A stretch of DNA of 46,900 bases from SIG603 sp964370635 (GTDB taxonomy: Bacteria; Bacillota; Clostridia; Oscillospirales; Acutalibacteraceae), in contig CAYJJU010000018.1 of NCBI GenBank assembly GCA_964370635.1, forward strand, positions 1-46,900. Direction: 5' to 3'. Positions 15,597 through 24,311 of the stretch are shown piece after piece. Under the pieces are notes generated by a model. The model did not search any database. It worked only from the letters and a program-made list of their open reading frames with translations, and was not told the origin of the DNA. Positions within the stretch are counted from its first letter, which is position 1. Each line of letters starts with the position of its first letter. Both the position numbers and the translations under genes were made by a program.

Positions 15597-16385
15597 TTAA
15601 TGTTGCGGCTTTTCTATCTTGACTATGCACTCAATATAGTTGTCAGTTTCAATTTTTTGCAGGTTAGCGTAAATTCCTGCCGTAAGCATAGTCGAAACCG
15701 CATTGTTCACGGTGTTCATAAACACCCTTACATCTCCGCAGATAAAACCCTTTGTATTTTGCTTTTTCTTTGGATTAAGTAGTTTGTGAATATATTCTTC
15801 TGAATTTTTTACATTCAGCTCTTTTGTAATGATATGCTTTAGCGTTGCAAGCCTTAATGCCTTGTCGTCAATTTTTAGTAAGGCCCTTGCATGGCGCTCG
15901 GTAAGTCGGTACTCTTCGATTAATTTTTGCTCATCAAAACCCAGTCGCAAGAGCCTTACCTTGTTTGCAATGGCAGATTGGCTCATGTTGAGTTTTTTTG
16001 CCGCTTCTTCTTGGGTTATCTCCCATTCTTTAATTAAAGAATATATGGAAAGTGCCTCTTCAAACAGGCTAAGACTTTTTCTCTGCAAATTTTCTACAAT
16101 AGCCAGAGTTGCAGAGTCCTTATCGGTGCAGTCGCTTATTACTGCGTTAATCTCTTTAAATCCTGCAAGCTTGGCCGCCCTTAGTCTGCGCTCACCTGCA
16201 ATAAGCTCGTAGCCGTTTCCTGCTTTTCTTACGATTATAGGCTGGATTAATCCATTTTCCTCTATGCTTTTTGCAAGAGCCTCAATTTCTGCCATGGAAA
16301 AACGTTTTCTCGGTTGGGCAGGATTTGGTGATATCTTGAAAAGAGGAATAGAACTTAATCTTTGTTTTTTCTCTAAAAATAACAT
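15597..16385 (-). CDS. noc: nucleoid occlusion protein Noc (ParB paralogue)
   Basis: A 262-residue ParB-family protein that fits Noc, the DNA- and membrane-binding inhibitor of FtsZ assembly over the nucleoid. It has PNPAQPRKRF, GERRLRAAKLAGF, AIVENLQRKSLSLFEEA and the HTH TQEEAAKKLNMSQSAIANKVRLLRL. The Noc-like C-terminus GFICGDVRVFMNTVNNAVSTM distinguishes it from ParB. AAGGAGG precedes the ATG. In Bacillus noc sits just upstream of parAB, as here. An amphipathic N-terminal helix typical of Noc is only weakly visible (MLFLEKKQRL). I found no perfect Noc binding site in the window. Confidence 0.85.
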   Translation of the reverse strand: MLFLEKKQRLSSIPLFKISPNPAQPRKRFSMAEIEALAKSIEENGLIQPIIVRKAGNGYELIAGERRLRAAKLAGFKEINAVISDCTDKDSATLAIVENLQRKSLSLFEEALSIYSLIKEWEITQEEAAKKLNMSQSAIANKVRLLRLGFDEQKLIEEYRLTERHARALLKIDDKALRLATLKHIITKELNVKNSEEYIHKLLNPKKKQNTKGFICGDVRVFMNTVNNAVSTMLTAGIYANLQKIETDNYIECIVKIEKPQH

Positions 16386-16494
16386 TTCTTATCCTCCTTG
16401 CGCCTTAAGCTTGTACACAGTTTAACATGCGCTTATTGAGAATATTGTCATATATTGGAGGGTATAAAATATTTTCCATAATTCCACAAAAGAA

Positions 16495-16528
16495 ATTAGA
16501 CAAGCTAGCTAAAACTAACTTGTCTAAT
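16495..16528 (-). terminator. terminator after MFS gene
   Basis: On the minus strand a 14-bp stem ATTAGACAAGTTAG/CTAGCTTGTCTAAT with a short loop is followed by TTTCTTTTG, 18 bases after the stop of the MFS gene. It separates that gene from noc. Confidence 0.8.
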
Positions 16529-16545
16529 AAATATAGTTAAACTTA

Positions 16546-17763
16546 TCATCCTAACTCGTCCGCAGGATTTGGAAGATTTTTTCTTAAGAGTGTGGTTGCG
16601 GCAAAAATTGAAATTGCGATAAAAATCATAGAGCCTACGCACACATAGAAAATTGTGACGCCTAAGGTGTCAAATAGGTATCCACCCAAAAGATTTCCGA
16701 CTATTCCCGAAATTGATGCCACGGAAGAATAAAGCGCCTGTGCCGTAGCCTTTAAATGATCGGGGGCTAGCTTATAAATATACATTGCGACCGAGCCTAT
16801 AAATATGCCGTTTCCAAAGCCGAACATAGAACCAAATGCGCAGGCGGTGAATAAATCGTTTACGAAAAACGCAAAGCAGAAGCACTCAGTTGCCATGAAG
16901 CACACGCCTATGATAATTAAAAACTTGAGTTTAACTTTCTTTCTTATCCTCGCCATTAAGAAAAGCATTGGGATTTCTGCAAAGGCACGAACGGCAAGGA
17001 AGGTACCCATATTTGCTTTTGGTATGCCTCTTTCTTCTAAAAAGTACGAAATAAACGAAAATTCGCCGGAAAAGCCGATAAAAGCAATTGCTGCAAAAAT
17101 TAGAAAACACACGTAGTAGTAATTTTTAAAAAGTTCACCATAGCCGCCACTTTTTTTGGCGCCCTTGGGCCTTTGGGGCATTTTGGGGTCGTCTGCAAAA
17201 ATTAGTAAAATTACCAAAGGAATATTTAGTATACCGGCCATGACAAATGTGTTGCCTATGCCGATTAGGGGGATTAAGGCAACTATCAAGAAACTGCCTA
17301 AACTGTAGATTAAAGAGCCCAAACCACGCACAATTCCATAATTTGCACCGGTTTTTGCCGAGGTTCTAACCGTTAAATTATCAAGAAGAGGCATGAGTGT
17401 GCACCGGAAAATATTAAAAACAGGATAATAGAGAAAGAACAAAAATGGAATACTTTGAGGGACAAAGGGAACTGCAGTGTAAAAAATCATGTTACCGATA
17501 AGGGCTATGATAAAGGTCTTTTTTACAGAGTTTATCTTGTCACTCACCATGCCCCAAATGGCAACGGCAAAAATTGCCACCATGCTACAAAGCGCATTTA
17601 TGGTGCCGATTTGTGAGGCGGAAAAGCCTATGTCCTGAAGATATACCGTACCGTAACTGCCCGTAGACCATGCCCACCAAAAAAGGCCCTGCATGCCAAC
17701 CAAGCTAAGCACAGTTCTCATTTGCGGTGACATTCTGCCAAGGCTAAATTTCTTTATATTCAT
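16546..17763 (-). CDS. MFS transporter (MFS_1-like, LacY/NupG-type)
   Basis: A polytopic protein of about 405 residues with twelve predicted helices and the MFS loop motif GMVSDKINSVKKTF between helices 2 and 3. The general pattern (MQGLFWWAWSTGSYGTVYLQDIGF at the start, weak second-half motif) resembles the MFS_1-like group that includes sugar and nucleoside proton symporters. The start is uncertain: the ATG at 17763 (MNIKKFSLGRMS) is taken, while an in-frame TTG at 17787 would add eight residues. It is monocistronic, with a terminator before noc. The substrate is not readable. Confidence 0.75.
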   Translation of the reverse strand: MNIKKFSLGRMSPQMRTVLSLVGMQGLFWWAWSTGSYGTVYLQDIGFSASQIGTINALCSMVAIFAVAIWGMVSDKINSVKKTFIIALIGNMIFYTAVPFVPQSIPFLFFLYYPVFNIFRCTLMPLLDNLTVRTSAKTGANYGIVRGLGSLIYSLGSFLIVALIPLIGIGNTFVMAGILNIPLVILLIFADDPKMPQRPKGAKKSGGYGELFKNYYYVCFLIFAAIAFIGFSGEFSFISYFLEERGIPKANMGTFLAVRAFAEIPMLFLMARIRKKVKLKFLIIIGVCFMATECFCFAFFVNDLFTACAFGSMFGFGNGIFIGSVAMYIYKLAPDHLKATAQALYSSVASISGIVGNLLGGYLFDTLGVTIFYVCVGSMIFIAISIFAATTLLRKNLPNPADELG

Positions 17764-17979
17764 AATAGCTTTATACTCCCAAGCCAATAAAATTTTAATT
17801 GTATGCTAGTGACATCTTAATGCAAAGAGTGGAAATAGTCAACACATTTTTTCTAAAAGTTTACATTATTTTTCAAAATAGAGAAAAGTACTTACTGCGA
17901 AAACAAAACAACTTATTATGTTTATGAGAAATAGACAGTAATATCTTCTAATAGGAACAAAATTCCACAAAATTTACAC

Positions 17980-18008
17980 TTGCAAACAGGAAATTGCAGT
18001 GCTATAAT
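17980..18008 (+). promoter_or_regulatory. promoter of guaB
   Basis: -35 TTGCAA (17980-17985) and -10 TATAAT (18003-18008), 17 bases apart, leave a leader of about 50 bases before the guaB start. I saw no purine riboswitch in this short leader. Confidence 0.75.
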
Positions 18009-18062
18009 TAGATATTAAATAAACGAAATTTCAGCCGTTATATAATGAAAGTGAGGATGTTT

Positions 18063-19541
18063 ATGTTACAAAAAAATTATGGTGAAAAATTTGTAAAAGA
18101 AGGGCTTACATTTGATGATGTGCTTTTAGTACCTGCGGAGTCTAACGTGCTTCCAAATGAAGTTAATTTCTCGACAAATTTAACAAAGACTATTAAGCTT
18201 AACACGCCAATAATGACAGCCGCCATGGATACAGTCACAGAGGCGGAAATGGCGATTGCCATTGCGAGGGAAGGTGGCATAGGCATAATACATAAAAATA
18301 TGAGTATTAAGCACCAAGCCGACCTTGTAGACAGGGTAAAACGCTCTGAAAACGGAGTAATAGTAAACCCCTTCTCACTTTCGCCTGACTGCCTTGTCGG
18401 AGAGGCAGACGAATTAATGGGTAAATACAAAATTTCGGGTGTTCCCATTTGCGAGGGCAAAAAGCTTGTTGGTATCATAACCAACCGTGACCTAAGATTT
18501 ATGACGGGTGAGGATTTTACTCAGCCGATTAAAAATGTAATGACTAAGGACAACCTTGTGACTGCGTCTGTCGGAACTACACTAAAAGAGGCGCAAGAAA
18601 TTTTAAGGCAACACAGAATAGAAAAACTTCCGCTTGTGGATAGTGAGGGCAACTTAAAAGGCCTTATCACCATAAAGGACATAGAAAAAGCGGTGCAATA
18701 TCCACTTTCTGCAAGGGACCACTCGGGCAGACTTTTATGCGGTGCGGCAATAGGCGCAACAGCAGACGTACTAGAAAGAGTTGCGGCCCTTGTAGAGGCT
18801 CAAATTGACGTGGTAGCGCTTGACTCTGCGCACGGCCATAATAGAGGTGTGCTACAGGCAATTTCTAAAGTTAAGGCAAAATATCCAAACCTTCAACTAA
18901 TTGGCGGAAACATTGCAACGGCAGACGGCGCAAAGGCGCTTATAGATGCAGGCGTAGACTGCGTAAAAGTCGGAATAGGCCCTGGCTCAATTTGCACAAC
19001 TAGGGTTGTTGCAGGAATAGGCGTTCCGCAAATCACGGCTATTTACGACGCGGCCTGTGTTGCATCACAGTACGGCATACCAGTAATTGCCGACGGCGGA
19101 ATTAAATACAGCGGTGAAATAGTAAAGGCACTTGCGGCAGGCGCAAGTGTGGTAATGTTAGGCTCGCTTGTTGCTGGCTGTAAAGAATCACCTGGCGATT
19201 ATGAGCTTTACCACGGCAGACAATTTAAAGTATACCGTGGCATGGGAAGCCTTGGCGCAATGGGCAAAGGCAGTGGCGACAGATATTTCCAAGCAAACCA
19301 AAGAAAACTAGTGCCAGAGGGCGTAGAAGGCAGAGTTCCATTTAAAGGACCACTAGCCGACACAATCTTCCAAATGATAGGCGGACTGCGTGCAGGAATG
19401 GGTTACACAGGCTGTAAAGACATAGGCGAGCTACATTCAAAATCACAATTTGTAAGAATAACGGGCGCAGGCCTTGTAGAAAGCCATCCACACGACATAA
19501 ACATAACAAAAGAAGCACCAAACTATAGCTCTAACGTATAA
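18063..19541 (+). CDS. guaB: IMP dehydrogenase
   Basis: GuaB oxidises IMP to XMP with NAD+, the rate-limiting step to guanine nucleotides. The 492-residue reading has LTFDDVLLVPAESNVLP at the N-terminus, tandem CBS domains (about residues 95-215, with NVMTKDNLVTASVGTTL and HRIEKLPLVD), the active-site loop GIGPGSICTTRVVAGIGVPQ with Cys at about 311, and the flap KGSGDRYFQ. The ATG at 18063 is chosen because GTGAGG lies upstream at the right distance; an ATG at 18045 would place this site inside the gene. It is monocistronic and followed by repeat copy C. Confidence 0.95.
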   Translation: MLQKNYGEKFVKEGLTFDDVLLVPAESNVLPNEVNFSTNLTKTIKLNTPIMTAAMDTVTEAEMAIAIAREGGIGIIHKNMSIKHQADLVDRVKRSENGVIVNPFSLSPDCLVGEADELMGKYKISGVPICEGKKLVGIITNRDLRFMTGEDFTQPIKNVMTKDNLVTASVGTTLKEAQEILRQHRIEKLPLVDSEGNLKGLITIKDIEKAVQYPLSARDHSGRLLCGAAIGATADVLERVAALVEAQIDVVALDSAHGHNRGVLQAISKVKAKYPNLQLIGGNIATADGAKALIDAGVDCVKVGIGPGSICTTRVVAGIGVPQITAIYDAACVASQYGIPVIADGGIKYSGEIVKALAAGASVVMLGSLVAGCKESPGDYELYHGRQFKVYRGMGSLGAMGKGSGDRYFQANQRKLVPEGVEGRVPFKGPLADTIFQMIGGLRAGMGYTGCKDIGELHSKSQFVRITGAGLVESHPHDINITKEAPNYSSNV

Positions 19542-19618
19542 AAAGTTGTCGCAAGCAAATGTCGATAAAGGAAAAATAGAAAATTAGCCGTTTGAGAGCT
19601 TATTAAAGCAGAAAAAGA

Positions 19619-19769
19619 GGCTGTGTCGTAATTGTTATAATATATAAATTTTTGTAGGGGCGAACCTGTGTGTTCGCCCGAAACTAATGGTAAAATCCAA
19701 GGTTTCGGGCGGTCACGCCCCTACATCTGTCCGTCAATTTGACGAAAATTATTCTATTTCGTCACAGCC
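19619..19769. repeat. MITE-like palindromic repeat, copy C
   Basis: Nearly identical to copy B in the same orientation over about 151 bp. It differs by loss of about ten bases in the second hairpin: GGGCGGTCACGCCCC replaces the full GGGCGGTC-ACATAG-GACCGCCC stem. Both terminal inverted repeats (GGCTGTGTCGTAAT and inverted GGCTGTGACGAAAT) are kept. It lies in the gap between guaB and the convergent MFS gene. Confidence 0.85.
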
Positions 19770-19778
19770 CCCTTTTTT

Positions 19779-19911
19779 AGTTGAGGGCTGTAGGGACAAT
19801 TCACAAATTATGGTTTTGTAGGTTTATAATCAAAAAATGCGAAGCATTTCACCACCACTCTTCACTTTTCACTTTTCGGGCGGCCAATGACCGCCCCTAC
19901 GAATCTCAACT
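19779..19911. repeat. second palindromic element with AGTTGAG ends
   Basis: Starting ten bases after copy C, this 133-bp stretch has ends AGTTGAGGGCTGTAGGGA and, inverted, AGTTGAGATTCGTAGGGG, which form imperfect terminal inverted repeats. It contains a palindrome AAATGCGAAGCATTT, a direct repeat TTCACTTTTC, and the hairpin GGGCGG-CCAATGA-CCGCCC. The right end overlaps the last two codons (AGT TGA) of the MFS gene at 19906-19911. The internal GTAGGG-type ends relate it to copies A-D. Confidence 0.65.
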
Positions 19912-21069
19912 ATAATCAATTTTTCTAAACATCAGTAAAACCACAGCCGCCATGAATACTATAAGTCCTACCACGATGAAGCTAAACTGCAAATCTACTA
20001 AGTCTGATAAAAATCCGCTTAATATTGGCCCTATGAACATTCCTATTCCGTATACTGCTTGGAAAAAAGCGGTGGCGGTGGAGCGCAAATTTATGTCGGT
20101 GTTTTTTATTGCCATGCTCGTAAGGAAAGTTATGAGCAGTCCTTTTGCAAAACCGCTTAAAAACTGCATGAGCAAAATTATCTCTATACTGCTTGTAAAT
20201 GCGGTTATTACTATTGTGATGGCGGATAATAAAAAACTGAGTATTAAGCAAAATTTAATTCCAAAATATTTTTGAAAAAATCTGCCTGCAAAGAGTGCCG
20301 AAAATATTGCAGGTAAGGTGTTAAGAGTGGTTGACAGGCCTAAAATGAAATCGTTTGCGCCCAAATCTTTTAAAATATTTGGAACAAAACCCATGGTGCT
20401 TGCATATAGTCCAATTTGCAAAACCACGGCTAAAACAGAAAAAATAATTAAATATTTATCCTTTAAAAGCTTGTAAAAGTCTCTTACTTTTATAGGCTTT
20501 TTCTCTATATTTGGCTCGGGTAAAAATAGGCATATCGCAAGTCCTACAATAGAGGCGATGCCCGATACGGCAAAGGTCAACTGCGTAGTAAAATACATTG
20601 CAATTAAACCGCCCGAAAACGTGGCGAGCATCTGCCCTACATTCATGGCAGAGCTTATGCTTCCCATGGCGTGAGTCTGCTTACTGCGTGAAAAATAACC
20701 TAGATATAATGTGACATAAATAGCCCAAGTCGAGGCGCAAAGTCCTGCAAGGGAGCGAAATAGCACAAGTAAATTTGGGTCCTTTACGAAGAAAAAACCC
20801 AAATTGCTTATGAGTGAAGAAACAAGTCCCACTATTATAAAAATTTTTCTTTTATTGAGTAAGTCGGATAAAATTCCTATGGGAATTCTACATATGAGCT
20901 GGATTAATCCGTAGGAGCTAAGCACAACGCCTGTCATGGTGTAGGACATGCCTAAATCCTCACAGTACGGGCTTAAAACCGGCACATATACATAAATCGA
21001 AAACCACATCAGGCAGGTAACGACGTATAAGATTATGGTTTTTAGTGAAGACTGCTTTTTATTTTCCAT
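19906..21069 (-). CDS. MFS transporter
   Basis: A 387-residue twelve-helix major facilitator. Visible are SYGLIQLICRIPIGILSDLL with the loop-2/3 motif GILSDLLNKRKIF, helix-rich repeats, and a central cytoplasmic loop (EPNIEKKPIKVRDFYKLL) between the halves. The family exports or imports small molecules by proton coupling; the substrate is unknown, though the sequence resembles drug/metabolite efflux members. It starts one base after the stop of the surface-protein gene, so its translation is probably coupled to that gene, and it lacks a strong ribosome binding site of its own. The stop codon lies in the end of a palindromic element. Confidence 0.8.
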   Translation of the reverse strand: MENKKQSSLKTIILYVVTCLMWFSIYVYVPVLSPYCEDLGMSYTMTGVVLSSYGLIQLICRIPIGILSDLLNKRKIFIIVGLVSSLISNLGFFFVKDPNLLVLFRSLAGLCASTWAIYVTLYLGYFSRSKQTHAMGSISSAMNVGQMLATFSGGLIAMYFTTQLTFAVSGIASIVGLAICLFLPEPNIEKKPIKVRDFYKLLKDKYLIIFSVLAVVLQIGLYASTMGFVPNILKDLGANDFILGLSTTLNTLPAIFSALFAGRFFQKYFGIKFCLILSFLLSAITIVITAFTSSIEIILLMQFLSGFAKGLLITFLTSMAIKNTDINLRSTATAFFQAVYGIGMFIGPILSGFLSDLVDLQFSFIVVGLIVFMAAVVLLMFRKIDYS

Positions 21070-21070
21070 T

Positions 21071-22621
21071 TTATCTCACACATTTTCTTTTTAGTAAATA
21101 TACTGCAGAAGTAACACTAAACAGTGCGGTCATTATCCATAAAGCAAAACTGCTATCGTCGCCTGTTTTTGGTGTTTCGGTAGGGGGTGGAGTTGGTTCT
21201 GCTATACTGCCAGCGGATACTCTAAGAACCGCAAAATCTCCAAATCCATTTGTCGTGATAACGCCTGCAGGGTCATCTCCTACATGAATCCATCCGCCCG
21301 TAATGTCATTTCCAAGCCAAACCTGATAGACAAAATCGGTTGAATTTTGATCATAAGACGGAATAACCCCAATTAATGGAAATGAATAAGTTGTGCCTTC
21401 AAAATTGGCATTTGGCACATAGCTCTGCGTATTTTTATCGAGAACAGCCATCGTAACAAACCCAAAAACCTCACTGTCTGCTGCATATGAAAGCTTAGTA
21501 TTTACAAAATCTTGAAAGTTTATCCACTGTGAATTCATGCTATTGTACACCGACGCTAAACTAAGTGCTTGCCCTTGTGGCAAACTGGGCGATATGGTGT
21601 GTTCAGCATTTTCCTCATTTAAGCGTTCCACCACCGCAAAAAGGCCAAAACCGTTAGAAACAGTAACAGATTCAGTGTCATTGCTAATCAGTACCCAAGT
21701 GCCTGTAGCGCTAGACTTCATCCATATTTCGTAACTTATTTCATTACTAGAATTGTGATTACTAATCAAATCTGCCATAGAAAAGGTATAAGAGCTTCCT
21801 GCGAAAGTTTCCGATGTGAGGTACGCATTTGTGGCACCGTCAAAAACGTTTAGCTCTACTAATGTGTTTATGACAACTGGCTCCTGAGCAATCATACGTC
21901 CTGCCATCAAGTCATGAAGCTCTTGCCAGTGGGTTGATGTGTCGTCATATGTCTCGCTTACATATAAAGTTTGCCCTGTTGGAAGCGCGGGGATAGTGGC
22001 AAGTGGAGTAGGTGGGGTTTTAAGCGTTACGGCAAATGTTCCAAAGCCTGCGTGAGTTACAACGGCATCCGGGTCATTTCCAAGAAGCATCCATCCGTTT
22101 GTGAAAGGATTGCTTACCCAAACTTCAATTTCTGCACCGCTTTGCAATGTGTACTGCGGTATGAGGGACGATAAGTGAAAGGTGTACAAAGTGCCTGCAA
22201 AAGTTTCAGGAGCAACAAAGTTGCCTACGCTTGGATCATATACCTCTAAATCAACGACGCCAAGAACAGAAGCTGTTTCTATGGCGCTTGCTGTGCTTTT
22301 TGCATTTTCAAGTGCACTTGCCCACTGGGTAGTGGTGTCATCGTAAGATGTAGTTTTATACAGTGAATGGGTTAGAGGTAAAGGATTATCATAAGGAAAT
22401 ACTTCGACAGCTGTCGGCGAAATAGCCGCTGCGGCCGGCAATACACCTGCATTTTCCACGGTATCCTCGGTTGAAGCAGGCTCCTCCTGTGTAGTTTCAA
22501 TCAAACTCGGGTCTGCACCGTCACCGGCGTCGCCCTCGGTCGCCGAAACCGACATTACAGGCAGTGCCGTAAATGTCATAACTAGTGTGAGTAGCAAGGC
22601 TAAAAGTTTTTTCTTTGTCAT
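21071..22621 (-). CDS. three-repeat surface protein with PKTG-type anchor
   Basis: A 516-residue exported protein: signal peptide (residues about 1-28, MTKKKLLALLLTLVMTFTA), a Glu/Thr-rich spacer, three tandem repeats of about 115 residues (about 80-205, 210-345, 350-475), a Pro/Thr linker, and a sortase-type tail PKTGDD followed by a hydrophobic segment and KRKCVR. Each repeat has LPxGQxLYxxxxYDDTxTQW, an FAGTxYTF element, EVWVSNPFTNGWMLLGNDPD and a closing GFGTFAV. I do not recognise the repeat family. It has its own promoter at 22672-22700 and is coupled to the downstream MFS gene. Confidence 0.7.
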   Translation of the reverse strand: MTKKKLLALLLTLVMTFTALPVMSVSATEGDAGDGADPSLIETTQEEPASTEDTVENAGVLPAAAAISPTAVEVFPYDNPLPLTHSLYKTTSYDDTTTQWASALENAKSTASAIETASVLGVVDLEVYDPSVGNFVAPETFAGTLYTFHLSSLIPQYTLQSGAEIEVWVSNPFTNGWMLLGNDPDAVVTHAGFGTFAVTLKTPPTPLATIPALPTGQTLYVSETYDDTSTHWQELHDLMAGRMIAQEPVVINTLVELNVFDGATNAYLTSETFAGSSYTFSMADLISNHNSSNEISYEIWMKSSATGTWVLISNDTESVTVSNGFGLFAVVERLNEENAEHTISPSLPQGQALSLASVYNSMNSQWINFQDFVNTKLSYAADSEVFGFVTMAVLDKNTQSYVPNANFEGTTYSFPLIGVIPSYDQNSTDFVYQVWLGNDITGGWIHVGDDPAGVITTNGFGDFAVLRVSAGSIAEPTPPPTETPKTGDDSSFALWIMTALFSVTSAVYLLKRKCVR

Positions 22622-22671
22622 AAATTATTCCCTCTTCATTTTATTTAGAAAGTTAGATACTATTAATCTAT

Positions 22672-22700
22672 ATTTTATATTAACATAAGACTTAAGTCAA
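22672..22700 (-). promoter_or_regulatory. promoter of the surface-protein gene
   Basis: Read on the minus strand: -35 TTGACT (22695-22700) and -10 TAAAAT (22672-22677) with a 17-base spacer, about 50 bases upstream of the start codon. Confidence 0.75.
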
Positions 22701-22736
22701 TGCTTTTATGTAGATTTGCACCGCAATTCTCCGCTC

Positions 22737-23882
22737 TCAATTAAAAAAGTTACCTTCAATAATTTTGCCTATTTCAAAAAAACCGTCTTTATCGGGCAGT
22801 TTTCCTTTGAACTTGCCATTTTTAGAGTACATTAAAAGCGGAATATACTCCCTCGTGTGGTCACTGCCTTTAAAACTTGGGTCGTTGCCGTGGTCGGCCG
22901 TAAGCATTAAAAGGTCGTCTTCGTCTAAAAGTGGCAAAAGCTCGCCTAGCTTCTCATCAAATTTCATAAGCTCGTCTGCATAGCCTTGTATGTTTCGTCT
23001 ATGCCCCCAAAGTGCGTCAAAATCCACCAAATTTGTAAAGCAAAGCCCATTAAAATCCTTGTTTTTTGCCGCCTCAATGGTCTGTTCCATACCCTGTACC
23101 GAGCTTTTTGACGTTACGTACTCGCCTATGCCCTGTCCGTTAAAAATGTCATTAATTTTTCCTATCGCATATGTGGTAAAACCGTTTTCTTTTAAGCTGT
23201 CGAGGGTGGTTTTTTGTGGCGGCGAGAGCGCATAGTCGTGGCGGTTTGATGTTCTTTTAAACTCACCTTTTTTAAGCCCCACATACGGCCTTGCAATAAT
23301 TCTGCCTACTTTCCACTCTTTTTTCATGGTGAGCTCTCTTGCAAATTTGCAGTAGTCGTAAAGTTTTTGAAGTCCCAAAGTTTCTTCGTTTCCGCAAATT
23401 TGAAGCACAGAGTCCGCCGAGGTGTAGACTATTAGTGCATTATTATTTATTTCCTCTTCGGCAAATTCCTCAATAATTTCCGTTCCGCTTGCCGATTTAT
23501 TTCCGACAACATGTCGACCCGTGTAATTTTCAATTTCCTTTATAAGTTCACTCGGAAAACCCGTGTCGGTAAAGGTGACAAACGGCTCTTTTGTGATAAC
23601 GCCCATCATTTCCCAGTGCCCCGTCATGGTGTCTTTTCCAACACTTTTTTCAGATATTTTGCAAAATGCGCCCAAAGGATTTTTTACGGGCGGTACATTT
23701 TTTAAGTCGCATAAATTAGCAATGCCAAGTTTTTGCAAATTTGGTATTTTAAAATTTTTAGAAAACTGCGCAATATGTCCTAAGGTATTTGCGCCCTCGT
23801 CGCCGTAATCCTTTGCGTCAGGCATTGCGCCCACACCTAAGGAGTCTATCACTATTAAAAAAATTCGTTTAAATTTACTCAT
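22737..23882 (-). CDS. deoB: phosphopentomutase
   Basis: DeoB interconverts (deoxy)ribose 1-phosphate and 5-phosphate, feeding nucleoside sugars into the pentose pathway. The 381-residue protein belongs to the alkaline-phosphatase superfamily: N-terminal IVIDSLGVGAMPDAKDYGDE (metal Asp and the phosphorylated Thr in GANTLGHIA), TGHWEMMG, and the C-terminal metal motif LTADHGNDPSFKGSDHTRE. GTGAGGA precedes the ATG. It is the third gene of deoD-cdd-deoB, seven bases after cdd. Confidence 0.95.
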   Translation of the reverse strand: MSKFKRIFLIVIDSLGVGAMPDAKDYGDEGANTLGHIAQFSKNFKIPNLQKLGIANLCDLKNVPPVKNPLGAFCKISEKSVGKDTMTGHWEMMGVITKEPFVTFTDTGFPSELIKEIENYTGRHVVGNKSASGTEIIEEFAEEEINNNALIVYTSADSVLQICGNEETLGLQKLYDYCKFARELTMKKEWKVGRIIARPYVGLKKGEFKRTSNRHDYALSPPQKTTLDSLKENGFTTYAIGKINDIFNGQGIGEYVTSKSSVQGMEQTIEAAKNKDFNGLCFTNLVDFDALWGHRRNIQGYADELMKFDEKLGELLPLLDEDDLLMLTADHGNDPSFKGSDHTREYIPLLMYSKNGKFKGKLPDKDGFFEIGKIIEGNFFN

Positions 23883-23889
23883 TTTATCC

Positions 23890-24309
23890 TCACTTTAAAT
23901 TTTTTGGAGAAAAGCTTAGGGGGAGTAGCTCGCAAAGTTTAAATATTTTGTATTCCTCCTCGCTTTTTGCAAGTATAATTTCAAATGTATCTGCATCGCA
24001 AAACTCTGCCATCACCTGTCTGCAAACTCCGCAAGGAGCGGTGAAATCTGTTAAGACTCCGTCTTTTCCACCTACCACGCAAATTGCGTTAAATTCCAAA
24101 TTATTTTCCGACACCGCCTTAAAAAATGCCGTTCTTTCCGCACAGTTTGTGGGAGTGTATGCCGCATTTTCTATGTTGCACCCCAAAGTTATTTTTCCGT
24201 CAGCGCATAAAAGAGCTGCCCCTACCTTAAAATTTGAGTAGGGGCTGTATGAATTATCCATGGCTTTTATCGCCGTTTTTATTAGATTTTTAATCAAAGC
24301 TCTTTCCAT
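23890..24309 (-). CDS. cdd: cytidine deaminase
   Basis: Cdd converts (deoxy)cytidine to (deoxy)uridine. The 139-residue length is that of the homotetrameric Firmicute type. The zinc site is complete: Cys56-Ala-Glu58 (NCAERTAFF) and Cys93-x-x-Cys96 (PCGVCRQ), with SPYSNFKVGAAL near the N-terminus. It starts two bases after the deoD stop with GGAG in the end of deoD, so it is coupled within the nucleoside salvage operon. Confidence 0.95.
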   Translation of the reverse strand: MERALIKNLIKTAIKAMDNSYSPYSNFKVGAALLCADGKITLGCNIENAAYTPTNCAERTAFFKAVSENNLEFNAICVVGGKDGVLTDFTAPCGVCRQVMAEFCDADTFEIILAKSEEEYKIFKLCELLPLSFSPKNLK

Positions 24310-24311
24310 GT

